Shown one piece after another: positions 22,671-34,385 of a DNA stretch of 64,000 nucleotides (the first letter of the stretch is position 1; each line of letters begins with the position of its first letter). Under the pieces are notes generated by a model that was not told where the DNA came from, ran no database searches, and was given only the letters and a program-made list of their open reading frames with translations. Source of the DNA: Lantana camara (Eukaryota > Streptophyta > Magnoliopsida > Lamiales > Verbenaceae); the NCBI GenBank assembly GCA_037501455.1, contig CM074857.1, positions 110,207,501-110,271,500 on the forward strand, read 5' to 3'. The position numbers and the translations under genes were made by a program.

Positions 22671-23129
22671 CGTCGAAGTTTTGTCTGAAATCTCAGACAA
22701 ATTTTAGACCAATTTCGTCTGAAAAATAACGTATGAAATTAATTAAAATTTTCAGACGAACACGTTCGTCGGAGTTTCGCGGCACTTTTAAACTAATTTC
22801 AGATGAAATGTTTCCTTGGTGTGTCGTCTGAAATTTCAGACGAATTTCAGACCATTTATCATCTGAGTGATAATTTATGAAATTATTTAGAAAGTTCAGA
22901 CGACATTTCGTCGCAAAAGTTCGTCTGAAATATAAAATATAATTGTTTTTGTAATTAAAATCTTTGTTCGATGGAATTTCATCGGAATTTGGTCGGAAAT
23001 TTTGCATCATATGAGAAAAGTAAAACTTAATTAGGTTTGTCGGAATTTAGTCGGAGTTTTGTCGGAAAATTTCAGGCCAAAATTGTTCGTCGGAAAATTT
23101 CGTCTGAAATCATCTGTTTTCTTGTAGTG
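22670..23129. mobile_element. CACTA (En/Spm) transposon terminus with subterminal repeats
   Basis: The right boundary TTTTCTTGTAGTG (23117-23129) is the complement of CACTACAAGAAAA, the standard CACTA terminal inverted repeat. The 440 bp inside it are packed with tcgtctgaaat / atttcagacga and tcgtcggaa words in both orientations. Such subterminal repeats are where TnpA-like proteins bind in this superfamily. No left CACTA end and no transposase were found, so this is a terminal remnant or a truncated small derivative. Confidence 0.75.
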
Positions 23130-23138
23130 ATCTATGAG

Positions 23139-23212
23139 TTTTAGTGTCTTTAATCAATCTCAAGTTATTATTATTTTTAGTGTCTTTAATCAATCACAAG
23201 TTATTATTATTA
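23139..23212. repeat. Tandem duplication, 36-bp unit, two copies
   Basis: The unit beginning ttttagtgtctttaatcaat occurs at 23139 and 23175 with one mismatch (tctcaag versus tcacaag), directly next to the CACTA end. Confidence 0.85.
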
Positions 23213-23217
23213 TTTTT

Positions 23218-23889
23218 AATATATTGAAGCCTAGGAATTTTCAGTCCCCGCTAATGAGAAATCCTGGATCCGTTCCTATCACCACTAATCCTCTTAGATC
23301 CGAACAACGACTCACCACCACTTTTTTTGTTCGCTCCCGGATCTCTTACCCTCACCTGGTCTGGAATGGGGGCGAATCCCCATGGCCATTGGAGCTTCTT
23401 CAATCACCGGCCACCGTGGATTCCGCCGACCACCCACTAGGCTACCTCACAGCCGCCACAATTTCTGCCATTGTTTTGCCTTGCCACCACAACCATGTCG
23501 CCATCTCTCCCACCCTCTCGGTACAACCTTAACCACCGTCACCTCACGGTCGAAGACTCACCACCACCGTGCCTCCTTTTTCTGGTAAAAAGTTGGTGTG
23601 AAATACACCATAATATGGGTAAAAATATAAATTTCCTTTTTGATATCAAATGTATGGGTTCGCATAATTGCACCTCCAAACCATGTGGGATGCATGGCTA
23701 AATGTGGGAAAATATACATATATTGTAATTAAGTTGAAACTATAACATTTCTCTCATTCTATTTTTCTATGATTCTTGACCTGTAAGTAGGATCATTAAA
23801 TACTAAATACATAACCCACAAAGTTACTACATCCATAAGGACATAAATGCCCACCATAATTTACCTCCTTGCCGTCTCAAGTACACCCA
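23218..23889. other. Intergenic, with a CCACC-rich GC island (23230-23590)
   Basis: A C-rich block with many ccaccg/ccgcc words opens overlapping short frames but shows no recognisable domain or splice signals. It may be transduplicated gene sequence or part of the flanking LTR remnant. The 3' part (23600-23889) is plain AT-rich and includes the 3' flank of the SOSEKI gene. Confidence 0.4.
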
Positions 23890-26304
23890 TTAATGGTTGT
23901 AACTTGTAATACTGCAGGCAACGTCAGACTGAGCTTTTCTGGGTATACATTTGGCTCTCACACCCTTAATCTCTTTCTCCAAAAGTTCCAAATGTGGGCT
24001 CCTACAAAACAATTAATGCCAAAAATACATTTACACACTTATATTGTATATATATTATATATACACACACTGACACACACATAAAGAGAGAGAGAGATGT
24101 GCTTTAAAATTTTAAAATAAATACTAAAAAGAGATTCATGTCATTTCTTAGTAAAGTTTATTGGTTTTCTGTATTTTCTTGATACTTGATAAATGTTACA
24201 TGTAATTATTGACTCCAAAATCTCAATGTTAATACTTCTTCAATGATGCTGAAAATGGAAACCTATAAATTTCTCTTTTTTGGCTGGAAAGCATAAGGAA
24301 AAAAAGGACTAAAATTAGACGTCATATTTCAAGTAGTACCCATTATTGTACTAGAATGGGATTACATGATTAGGCAACTCTGACTAGCAAGGATGAAAGA
24401 TAAGAGTGTGACTAGTTGATATTTATTCTTTTTCACATAAGCAAAACCAATACTAAGAACTAGCCCAGCAAAACATGCTTATGTCATAAGATCAAGGAGA
24501 AGTTTGCTTATCCATTCCACATTGAGGCAGAACCGACCATCCACTGTCACATCGTATTCCAATCAATTAAGAAACATGTTATGTATGTTCCAATTATCAA
24601 ATTCCTGGCGAAGTCATTTTCACATACAAATCATATGTTTTCTCTCCTTTACAAATGTTAACCACTTCAAGTTCTATTATCATCCTAACGTACCATAACT
24701 GATATTCTATGGACATTCTTGACACACACACACATATATATGTGTGTGAGTGTTTGCGTATGTGTGTGTGTGTGTGTGTGAATAAGAGTGTGTGTTAGTG
24801 TGTACAAAAAAACTAGAAGGCAATTATACAGGGAAAGTGAAGCATGTGATAAGACTGTAGTAAGGTCAGAAAACAGAGCAAGCAAAAACAAAATTACAGT
24901 ACTATATAATATGTTGCTCAAGAAATCAAACTTGCTCAAACAGTAATGTAATGCATTTGAGTGCACAAAAACAATTTCTTACCGAGCTGCGTTGTAAGAA
25001 GTGGACCTCTTGAGAGCAGGAAGAAATTCCTCTTTCTTTGTCTGTACTAAGCTCCCACTAAAGTACTCTTTTTCTTCCAGTTTTCCCCTCCCGTTCTCTG
25101 CGGTTCCCCGGCCACGTGACACTCTTGTTTTGTACTGCCCGATCAGAGCCATCCCTTGCCCGGCCACGCAGTCCTTGAACGGCAGAGCACTGCAGGATAT
25201 CAACTGCATCAGAACTGACGATCTGCATCGCTGAATCTGCTGGCGGTGGTTGTGGTGGATGTTCGCGGCAGTTGGGTGTTCGAGGGCGGTTTCCGGCCTC
25301 AGAGTTGGTCGGCCATCAGCTTTCAATAAGGTTTGGAGAGTTTCGGGGCCGGAATCGGAATGCGGCGGTGAGATCACGATCTCGTCTGGGTGCGGTTCCT
25401 TGCAGTTCTCCTCTTCCACTATCTCGGGGAGAGGGCGGCCGCGGCGGGTGTCGTCTGTCTGTGTGGAAACGTCGGCGGTGGCATAGGAGACGGGCGAGGT
25501 CTCGGCTTTGTAAACGTTGTACTGTATGTCGATTGAGCTGCAGGACTTGTTGCGCCGCCGTCTGTTCCCTGATCCTGCAGGGGAAACTATACGGTCACCT
25601 CCGATTCTTCTGCTCTCGGGCTGCGGCGGAGGCTGATGAGGTGTTGGTTGCTGCCAGGGAGATGGAGAACTAATGTCCAGAAACGAATTCTGGGGCAGCT
25701 CCGATCCTTTGAGAACGTACTCATGTCCATGGGCTGGGCAAATGAAATCATTCTCCGATAAATCATGCCATACGAATCCATTCTTGTAGTTCCTGAAGAA
25801 TTAAAGTTCAGAAAAATAAAACCCAAATATTATACAAATTTCTAAACAGAAAAAAAAAAGATATATGCATATTGTTATTAATAAATTACCGTTTGCAAGA
25901 CCAGGAGTACATAGAGGCCATTCCTTTCCCACGAAGAACATTCAAACGATTGAGCACATCTATAGATAGATACCCAAAAAGAAAAGTACGAAATCATCAT
26001 TAAGATGCCAAATAAGAACAAAATGGTCAGTAACTCGCATCTTAATTTGAGAACTATTTGATTAACCTCTGAGAAGAAGGCCTTGAGAGGAAAGAGGGAC
26101 TTCAATGAAATGAGGGTGTTCGAGATGCCCATTTCTAGAGAGATAATACAAAACTGGCACTCTTTTCGCCTTACCGCCATTATTGACTGGTTCACTCCAA
26201 ACTACGGTTCTCTCGGGGCTAGTTTCTCTCTGCTCTCTCCATAGTTTAGTCTCCTGAAGATGAAGGTCTGCGTTTCTTCCTGCTCCAGACGCCGACACCG
26301 CCAT
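23890..26304 (-). CDS. SOSEKI (DUF966, DIX-like) cell-polarity protein, 4 coding exons, 409 aa
   Basis: Minus-strand exons: 26304-26067, 25959-25890, 25792-24983 and 24001-23890. All introns are GT-AG with matching phases, giving 409 codons plus TAA. Residues ~48-135 form the SOSEKI DIX-like domain: [57 protein letters not shown] and [12 protein letters not shown]. The middle is Ser/Pro-rich and disordered, with a CSS motif and a STQTDD stretch. A later region has the family's [10 protein letters not shown] and LKRSTSYN segments. The small last exon, 981 bp away, supplies the conserved [10 protein letters not shown] near the C-terminus. SOSEKI proteins polymerise through the DIX-like domain and mark cell edges at the membrane, recruiting partners such as ANGUSTIFOLIA. 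The start M (MAVSASGAG) is chosen as the first ATG downstream of a TATA at 26361; an in-frame ATG at 26382 lies upstream of that TATA. Arabidopsis SOK1-5 are of similar length (about 340-540 aa). Confidence 0.92.
24047..24098. repeat. Microsatellite (AT/CA/GA) in SOSEKI intron 3
   Basis: Compound runs tatatatt, acacacac and gagagagagag lie 50-100 bp from the acceptor of the last SOSEKI exon. Confidence 0.85.
24718..24801. repeat. Palindromic (CA)n(TA)n(TG)n microsatellite in SOSEKI intron 3
   Basis: A run of acacacacaca, tatata and gtgtgtg forms a self-complementary stretch, followed by a 20-base pure tg run near 24761-24780 and further gtgtgt. It is likely hypervariable and able to form a hairpin in the pre-mRNA. 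Confidence 0.85.
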
Positions 26305-26360
26305 TGCTCGTAATTTATCTCGTTTGAATGCGGAAGGATTTCCGGGGAAATGTTTTATCT

Positions 26361-26368
26361 GTATATAG
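26361..26368 (-). promoter_or_regulatory. Candidate TATA box of the SOSEKI gene
   Basis: The minus strand reads CTATATAC, 57 bp before the start codon at 26304, so the 5' UTR would be short (~25-30 nt). The remaining upstream DNA to 26581 has no recognised feature and must hold the rest of the promoter. A Tekay-type LTR starts at 26582, only about 280 bp from the ATG. Confidence 0.45.
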
Positions 26369-26614
26369 TTAGTGAGAGTCAACTTAAGTCCATCCCGAGA
26401 GAGAGATGGGGTGATTTGGAGTGACGCATGGAGTTAGTGTGAATGTGTGATGAGCATGGGTGTGTGTGAAAAGAGGAAGATTGAAACGTGGATGCTGGAG
26501 ACAAGGCTAACAAACAAACAAAACTGTGTTATCTTTTAGTACCTATTTGGCATTGTGTATGCATAAGTACGTAATTTACTTTGTAGCACCCCCCAAAGTG
26601 GTCGGCACCACCCT

Positions 26615-27150
26615 ATTAGAAGAATAAGCTTTAGTGACGAGCAATTATTGACGCTTTTAAAAAAAACGTCACAAAAATACATCAATTGAGATGCTTTCTC
26701 TAAAGTCGTCTCATTATATCTATTTTATATAATTTATATTTATCAAAATAAATATAATAAGACATTTTCATATGGGGAGTAATAATATAATAGATTTGTT
26801 GAGACGATATGTATAAAGTGTCTCATAATTTTGTTATTTTTATTTCAAAATTAAAAAGAAACAAACTATTCATTCATAAGGTTGAAGAGGGCTAAATTAT
26901 TTGATGGCAAAAAGAGGGCTAAATTATTTGATGGTAAAAACCCTCGGTCCTCACCACGGCGTCAGCAACGCCACCCCTCTCATCGGCATCGTTACGGCCA
27001 CCCCTTTTACCAGCGTTGCTGCCCAACTTTTGACGCCAACACCGAAACCCTCCAACAGAAGCTGCCGCCTTCAACCTCTAGCCGCCAGTATAGTGCCCGG
27101 AGCGACCAGCCACCACATCTCCCGCATCTAGTCCCGAACCCACATATGAA
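26615..27150. other. Insert of unknown type within the reverse Tekay LTR
   Basis: This piece has no counterpart in the homologous LTR at 58152-61557. It contains gagacg/cgtctc-type words around 26690-26820, a 26-bp tandem duplication (gagggctaaattatttgatgg at 26887 and 26913), and a C-rich block (26940-27130) similar in style to 23230-23590. No TSD or terminal repeat could be assigned. It may be a non-autonomous DNA transposon carrying a gene fragment. Confidence 0.4.
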
Positions 27151-27451
27151 ATAGGAGTCCATACGTGAGCCCAAGAAATGGGGAATTACACACACACTAG
27201 GCTAGGCGGAGTTAAGACATAACGAAAACGCGCACAGCAGAGCAAGAAGAGCGGAAGCAAACATAAAATCAAACATATATAAACAGTTGACGAGTTCAAC
27301 TAGCATAAATACCTAATCCCAAAAATCGGAATAAATCATAAAAGCGAACGAGTTCAACTATCCCTAGAAGGCTGTCTCGAAAATAATCATAACAAAATTC
27401 ATAATTCATACATAATCCGATCAACGTATACAAATTTAGATGACAAGAACC

Positions 27452-29468
27452 TGTTAGGAATAGTGCCCTTAAAGCAGCTTTTGGCTTTACTATTTCCTTG
27501 TAATATCACAAACGGTCTTTGAATAATAAACGAGATGATTTTGTTCATCTTCTTTATGTGCTTATTTATGTCTTTTTGGGTTAACTGTGTTTTTGCATGT
27601 ATTGAACTCCTCTAATCCGATGAGGCCGTTAAGAACTTTGTTGTTATGGGAACGACACATGAAACAAGTTCTTAACTCCATAGGCGAGGATTAGAAACTT
27701 CTCCAAGTCAAGAGTCCGACAGACAGTGGGAGTGTCGACCTTGACTCTGCTGAGACTTGCTTATGCGATTATGTCCTTTTGAAGTATCACTCAGTTTCAT
27801 GGAGTGATAAGTGCATACGATGATGCGTTCATAATACATGAGGGTGATTGTTACTAGAACTTCATCACTGAGATGTCCCACGTGAGAACATTCCTAAATG
27901 GGAAAGGAAGTCTCCTAGAAACTTCCAAATTAGGAAATATCTCACAGGTCAATAACGTGATTCATTAATCCTTAGACTTGAGATTCTGTAATGTCTCATA
28001 TGAGCTAACTCTGTAATCTTTGATATAGGCTCAAAAGTGTGTCGCCATATAGACACCTGAACCACGGCCTATGTTGGGATTACACAAGTGGCATATGTAG
28101 AATTAGTAGAATCTACAAATGACCTACACTTGTTGCAAGAACAAGAATGATCTCTTACTGATTGAGTTGTTTGTAGTCCATTAACTTAAACCCTTGGCCA
28201 AGGTGGATAAAAGATCAAGACATCAAGAAAATGGGATTTTCTTGGATTGAGGTCTAAATGGATATGAAACAAACTTAACTTTAAAGATCAAGAATATTTA
28301 GACTCTGAAAATATTCCCATGCCTTAGTTCTTGATTGAGAGATGGAGTTGTAGGAGGATCGTATTTCACTGTATGTTATTGACTGAAAGGTTCTTCGATT
28401 AATTTTGTTATTCGGCTAGGGGTCACACATCCATTGCTAGATTACGATAGTGTGATATGTGAAGTGATTAATTAATTAGTGAATTAATTAATTACTGTCA
28501 CTGCTGATCGAATAATGAACCTATAGGGTCACACACAAATGCCAGGACACGAGGGTTATGGTAGGATGTTAATATGATTAACGACGGATCAAATTGTTAT
28601 CGAAATAGAGAGAGCAACACGTGGGCATTGCCACGTATCAAAAGCACGTGACTGCCACGTGTCACACGTAGCCACTATGTGGCTGCCACGTGTTATGCAC
28701 ACGGGCACGTACGTGTCTCTAAGCATGAAATTTTATTACACGCGAATTCTTTTCTAGAATTAATTAATTAAATTGTAATTAATTAATTTAAGTCTTTTAA
28801 TTAATTTTGAATTAATTATTAAGATTTTATTTCTCAAGCTTAACCCAATAAATAATTAATTGAGAATTAATTAATTTATTGAAACTTGACTTTTAGCTTT
28901 AGGAAAGTTGAAAAGTCTAACTTCCTATTGTAGGAGAGAGAAAGTTATTCTTTCAAGACTTGGAGAATAAGTTAGGAACTTATTTTTCCAATTAAATTAA
29001 ATAATTAATTAGTTAATTACTGAACAAGAAAACTAATACCATTGGGTCTTGGAAACCCTAAGGGGTTCGAACCCCGCATGTATAAATAAGGGGTTTGGGG
29101 CTTCTCTTATTCTTTAGACCAACACTCACGAAGTGTTAAGTTTTTGAGAAAAATAAAAGAAAAGTTTTCAAAAACAAAACCCTAGCCATTAACACAAGTT
29201 ATAGAACTAGCATTCTCACTTGCTTGATCGTGTTCTAGGACTGGTGTGGATACGCTTTAGAGGATCACTGCTTTGGGATCTATCGAGAACCGTTCGAGGG
29301 ACATTCCGCTTGAAGGGTGTTCAGTAGGCGATACTGACATCACTAGAAAGCTTCAATCAACGTAAGTTTCTAAACACCCTAAGATACGATACGAGAATTG
29401 CAAGTCCATGATCAATCTTTTGGAAAATTTTTAAATTTTCGTTGCGTTTCTGCTATAGTTTTCCAATA
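27452..29468 (+). mobile_element. Solo LTR of the Copia A/B family, 2.0 kb, TSD GAACC
   Basis: It starts TGTTAGGAATAGTGCCC and ends TTTTCCAATA (an LTR end that was probably CCAACA, as in Copia A). Perfect 5-bp duplications GAACC flank it at 27447-27451 and 29469-29473. There is no internal region or second LTR. A likely TATA region and transcript start lie near 29080 (tgtataaataagggg). It arose by LTR-LTR recombination of a full element, the usual origin of solo LTRs. Confidence 0.93.
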
Positions 29469-29682
29469 GAACCGACACATTTCTCCACCAAGTACATAAT
29501 CCGATCAACGTATACAAAATACAACCGTATGCAGAATGAAGTGCAGCTCGATCTAGATGACTAGAAGGACTCAACAAACACATTTCTCCGCCTAGTGCGA
29601 ACCAAAACCTGCAACTAAAAAGTTGAAAGGAGAGTGTCAGTCCACCGACTGAGTGAGGGGGACTAATGCACATCTACACATA

Positions 29683-30018
29683 AAATTCGCCAAAAAATAA
29701 GCCCAAGTCAAAAATCAAGAAAAGCCCATAAAAGCTATCGGGGGGTCTTTAGCGGCCATTAACCCCTTTTTAGCGGCCGCCAACTTTTGTCCAGCAGGTT
29801 TCGGCTCCAATCTTCGCGGTGACGAATAATTCATGCCTAAATGTTTAGCGGCCGCGAATTGCTCCAAAAATAACCCTTTTTTGGCTATCTTGCTTGTTTT
29901 CACTCCATTTTCTATATTTTTGATTTCCAACGAAATATTACCTGAAAATGGACAATTTAAGCACAATAAGGCATAATTATGACATAAAAGTACACAAAAT
30001 TTATGCTTAAAATATACA
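29683..30018 (-). repeat. Dispersed copy of part of the Athila-like LTR (matches 31958-32295)
   Basis: The sequence from aaaattcgccaaaaaataag to gtacacaaaat...atgctta is a close copy of 31958-32295, including the tagcggcc palindromes. It sits between parts of the Tekay-type LTR that are adjacent in the homologue near 61000, replacing about 50-100 bp. No TSD is evident. Confidence 0.8.
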
Positions 30019-31061
30019 CGCATACCAAAATCATTTTTCAAAGCAAACTTATACTTATCATATTCAGAACAAACCATAACGTAAACGAAAGATCCTATCC
30101 CGTTTCATAATCAATAGGACATAACATAATCTTATACCCGGCGAGTACGGGTCTCCATACTTACTTCCATATCATAATATCATACGTATCAAAATCGAAA
30201 ATAAACATAAATCATATAACTTATCCACCCACACATCCATGGTAGTTCTGGGAGCAAATCCTCACCACCTACTTACTTATGCATATGGGGTAGCTAGCCC
30301 ACATTGTGCCTTCTCCGGCATCCACCGAAGGCTCAAAGCACTACGCCTCCTCAACCTCCTAGAGTCGGGCGTAAATACTTCAAATGGAGATCGTGCATAG
30401 GCTTAACTAGATGTCCCGACACAGTCCCGGGCGTCCTTACCCACGTCTCCAGGGCCCAACAACATTTAGAACAATTCTTATTAACATTCTTAACTCGCTA
30501 CATAAATTGAACATAACTTAACGTACCTTATTACATACCTTAACTTGTAACTCGGCATATGTTTTTAACGTACCTCTCCATATCATCTTAAGTCATAACT
30601 TGTCGGGGAATATCATAGCTTGCATGAAAACACACGGTTTGGAGCATAGCCTTTTTGCAAACCGTTTTCAAGCCTACATAGGCTCGTACATATAATTCAA
30701 AACCTTTAATCGTATGGCAAAGTCATAAACATATCTTATAAACACATATATATTATATAAATATAATAATATAGTCGCATTCGGGCTTGAAAACGAGCAT
30801 ATAGGATTGTAGGTCGCATTAACTAAAAAGAAAATAAACCTAAACCTCACCTTTTTACCAAAAGAACTCGCGAACGAGTGTTGTCGACCAAGAAAGGGCT
30901 AAATGGTGGATCCGACACCTCCCGAAGTAAATTTTGAGATAAACAAACGTAAACTTATGACTTAGACTCAATCACGAACCATTTAAATGCACGGCGATGC
31001 ATAAGAATATAATGGATGCACAAGAGATGCCCTAAGGTAGCACTCAAGGGGTTGACTCGAC

Positions 31062-32335
31062 TACTAACTAGACAAAATAAGAAAATAAATAACAAGAATA
31101 ATAAATATATAGATGGCTAGGGCAGTGATAATATTGTAGCTCATTGTTTGAATCAATGCTCAACAAATATTCAGATTATTACAATTCTAATCACGAATAT
31201 GAGCATAAGCTTCTTTCGAAGTCAGACGCTCGTGCTTAAGTGTTTGTGTAAGCCACTCTCGTGGTCAAACATTCAAAAATAGTTTAAACCAATAAAACAA
31301 GATTAGAGTGATCAAATAATAGCGGCTTATCGTACATCATTTAATCACCAATTGCTTAGAGAAAGACCAAATTTCTTTATCTCTTTAACTTTAAGTGTTT
31401 AGGAATTATTAATCAGAATTCACAAACAACCTTTCGATTAGAAAGTCAATTCTCAGATTCATGCTAAAGTTGCGTAGGCTTCAACATGCTATTAAAATAT
31501 AATTCCATAACATAATAACCATAAATATTCATACTAGCATTTCATCAAACAGATACACTACTCAATTATCATCCCCTTTCCAAGGGAAACTAACTAATCT
31601 ACAAACCAATAATTAACAAAACACAAAACAAGAATTAAACAAATTAATCTCATAAATAAAGGATTCACAACAATTAATCCATAAACAAAATAGATAAATC
31701 AATTACGAATCCAAAATCAATCGATGAAACATCAGTTTGCTAGAAAATAATTAAAGCAATAAAACTGTTCTAAAGAAAAGCATAGGAAATTAATGGTGCA
31801 AATCTGGATTGTGTTGGTGTCGTCTCACGGTTGCTTGGATGTCTCCATCCTCGTAGCTCTTCGTCGCCTCTCTAAGTGTCTAGATTCCAAACCCTAGCTC
31901 CCAATGTGTAAAAGATAAGTTGTGATGTTTGTGTAGGGTTTGGGGCCATTTTATATTGCAAAATTCGCCAAAAAATAAGCCTAAGTCGAAAATCCCAGAA
32001 AAGCTATCGGGGGGTCTTTAGCGGCCATTAACCCCTTTTTAGTGGCCGCGAAGAAAATGTTAGCGGCCACCAACTTTTGTCCAGTAGGTTTCGGCTCCAA
32101 TCTTCGCGGCGGCGAATAATTCATGCCTAAATGTTTAGCGGCCGCAAATTACTCCAGAAATAACCTTTTTTTGGCTATCTTGCTCGTTCTCACTCCATTT
32201 TCTATATTTTTGACTTCCAAGCAAATATTACTTGAAAATGGACGTTTTAAGCACAATAAGTCACAATTATGATATAAAAGTACACAAAATATATGCTTAA
32301 TATATCAAACATTTTATGCCTAACAAATACCCCCA
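31062..32335 (-). repeat. LTR of Athila-like element 1 (3' LTR, left part missing)
   Basis: The right boundary is ...gcctaaca followed by the pyrimidine stretch aatacccccacactg, whose complement is the polypurine tract CAGTGTGGGGGTATT. The same layout occurs at 55843/55844 in the second Athila-like element. The left side (taactagacaaaataagaaaataaataac) aligns with the LTR at 54000 just past its MITE, so about 170 bp of LTR end are missing. Four tagcggcc-type palindromes lie at about 32017-32150. Confidence 0.7.
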
Positions 32336-32756
32336 CACTGAAACCATTGCTCGTCCTCGAGCAATACGGAGTTCATTAGGAAAAGTCAATAAAATTTCAA
32401 CACATTCACAAAGATTATCACCGAGTCATCACAAAGATCAAATCTAGCCCATCAAAGCATTACTCACATGTGCAAGGTTAATAAGAAAAGTACAATTAAC
32501 ATACCCTTGTGTAAGTGTGTAAATTGAACGAAGAAAAAACTTCATTCAATCACTCAGATTCTTTTATGAATTTCTCCTAAGAACCAAACCACGTTTTAGA
32601 GGAACACTTTTCATGTCTAAATCTAATAATTCAGTGAGATCATGACTCGGGATCGTTAGGTCTTTATTTGGCTTGTAATGTAGGCTCGGATTAAGGTTAT
32701 TGAAGTATTTGGTCAAGTGACTCAAACATCGAACTCATACTCATGAACTCTACTTC

Positions 32757-33594
32757 TTTCACCACAACATCTTTTATTTCCCCCCCTCCCCCCCAAACTT
32801 GGCTTCTTGCATATTCCCATACCTTTTCTTTCTTTTTCTTTTCATTTTCTCAACACATAGAATCTTTCTTGCTTTTGATATATTTTTTTTTTCATTTTTT
32901 TGCTCTTTTTCTTTTTCTTTTGACTTTTTCTCTCATTTTTCTTTTTATTTTTCTAGCACCACTTTCTCGAGAGGGATAATCTAACTTCTAGCTTTTCAAG
33001 TACACAAGAGCAAATTCGGTGTGTAAAATAATGGTAGGAATATAAGGTTGTGCTTCGGGCTTGTAATGTGGCTGGAAAAATATAAGCACAACTCTAAAGG
33101 CTCAGATGGGGTTAATAGGATTAACGTTATTTAGTGGAACGCTAATATATTTAGGCTCAAATTTCAAGACAGCGAGGGCCTAAGTCATTTCCTTAATTAA
33201 TCACCAACTAAAATTCGTTTTCAAAGATACTTGAATGCACTATAATTCATTACTTAGTCTTATTCGAAACAAATAAAATTTTTCTAAGTGATCAAAATGC
33301 ATGGAATCGTTCAAAAAGTGCACTAAAAATAAGGGCATGTGACCATTCTAAACTCATTAGCAATGCACAAGCTTTCACCTACTCAATTAGCTTAACTTAA
33401 TCATGTATCAACTCAACAACTATCTCAGCAAAAATTTGGAAAATTGGAGACAATTTTAACAAACTCAACGCATATTTCCTTCATAAAGCAATAATCAAGT
33501 GGATAATCAATCAAATAGATGTAGCAATTAAGATCGTAAATCCTCCCCCCACACTTTTTTCGAAGCTTCTCTTTCACCACCACATCTTTTATTC

Positions 33595-33625
<31 letters not shown>

Positions 33626-34385
33626 AAACTTGGCTTCTTGCATATTCCCATACCTTTTCTTTCTTTTTCTTTTCATTTTCTCAACACATAGAATCTTTCT
33701 TGCTTTTGATATATTTTTTTTCATTTTTTTGCTCTTTTTCTTTTTCTTTTGACTTTTTCTCTCATTTTTCTAGCGCCACTTTCTCGAGAGGGATAATCTA
33801 ACTTCTAGATTTTCAAGTACGTAAGAGCAAATTTGGTGTGTAAAATAAAGGTAGGAATATGAGGTTGTGCTTCGGGCTTGTAATGTGGCTGGAAAAATAT
33901 AAGTACAACTCTAAAGGCTCAGATAGGGTTAATAGGATTAGCGTTATTTAGTGGAACGCTAATATATTTAGGCTCAAATTTCAAGACAGCGAGGGCCTAA
34001 GTTATTTCCTTAATTAATCACCAACTAAAATTCGTTTTTAAAGATACTTGAATGCACTATAATTCATAACTTAGTCATATTCGAAACAAATAAAATTTTT
34101 CTAAGTGATCAAAATGCATGGAATCATTCAAAAAGTGCACCAAAAAATAAGGGCATGTGACCATTCTAAACTCATTAGCAATGCACAAGCTTTCACCTAC
34201 TCAATTAGCTTAACTTAATCATGCATCAAATCAACAACTATCTCAGCAAAAATTTGGAAAATTGGAGATAATTTTAACAAACTCAACGCATATTTCCTTC
34301 ATAAAACAATAATCAAGTGGATAATCAATCAAATAGATGTAGCAATTAAGATCGTAAATCCTCCCCCCACACTTAAAATTTACAA
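32757..34385. repeat. Tandem duplication of ~830 bp, two copies
   Basis: Copy 1 starts about 32757 and copy 2 about 33578. The marker cttggcttcttgcatattcc is at 32798 and 33629, and tcctccccccacactt at 33540 and 34370, so the period is about 830. The copies differ by scattered substitutions and by the C/A homopolymer length. Each copy starts at a ttctttcaccac...cccccc block, and copy 1 ends in the same kind of C-rich word, suggesting slippage or unequal exchange at the C tract. Confidence 0.9.
33594..33628. repeat. Homopolymer junction: 22 C followed by 13 A
   Basis: An uninterrupted run of 22 C (33594-33615) is followed by 13 A (33616-33628). The equivalent place in copy 1 (32781-32797) is cccccctcccccccaaa. 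The complement is a G22 run able to form a G-quadruplex. Its length may be inaccurate for sequencing reasons. Confidence 0.85.

Larger units (their letters stand above)
26582..31061 (-). repeat. Tekay/Del-type LTR in reverse orientation, with three inserted segments
   Basis: The plus strand starts TGTAGCACCCC, the complement of the GGGGTGCTACA end of the LTR at 61557. It follows that LTR in reverse: gctaggcgg/gcggaagca near 27203-27255, the gactgagtgaggggg block at 29648, cccggcgagtacgggtctcc near 30135, and a 'gcatgcga'-side block beyond 30800. Colinearity is broken by about 535 bp at 26615-27150, by a Copia solo LTR at 27452-29468, and by a fragment of another LTR at 29683-30018. Its far end merges with an Athila-like LTR near 31061, so the start of the LTR is missing. 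Confidence 0.7.

Noticed and set aside
23134..23701. Plus-strand C-rich frames of 68-132 codons
   Set aside because: Overlapping frames in several phases with no recognisable domain. They are probably non-coding repeat or captured gene debris.
25001..25673. Plus-strand frames of 77-133 codons
   Set aside because: They are antisense shadows of SOSEKI exon 3, which has strong family motifs and fitting splice sites.
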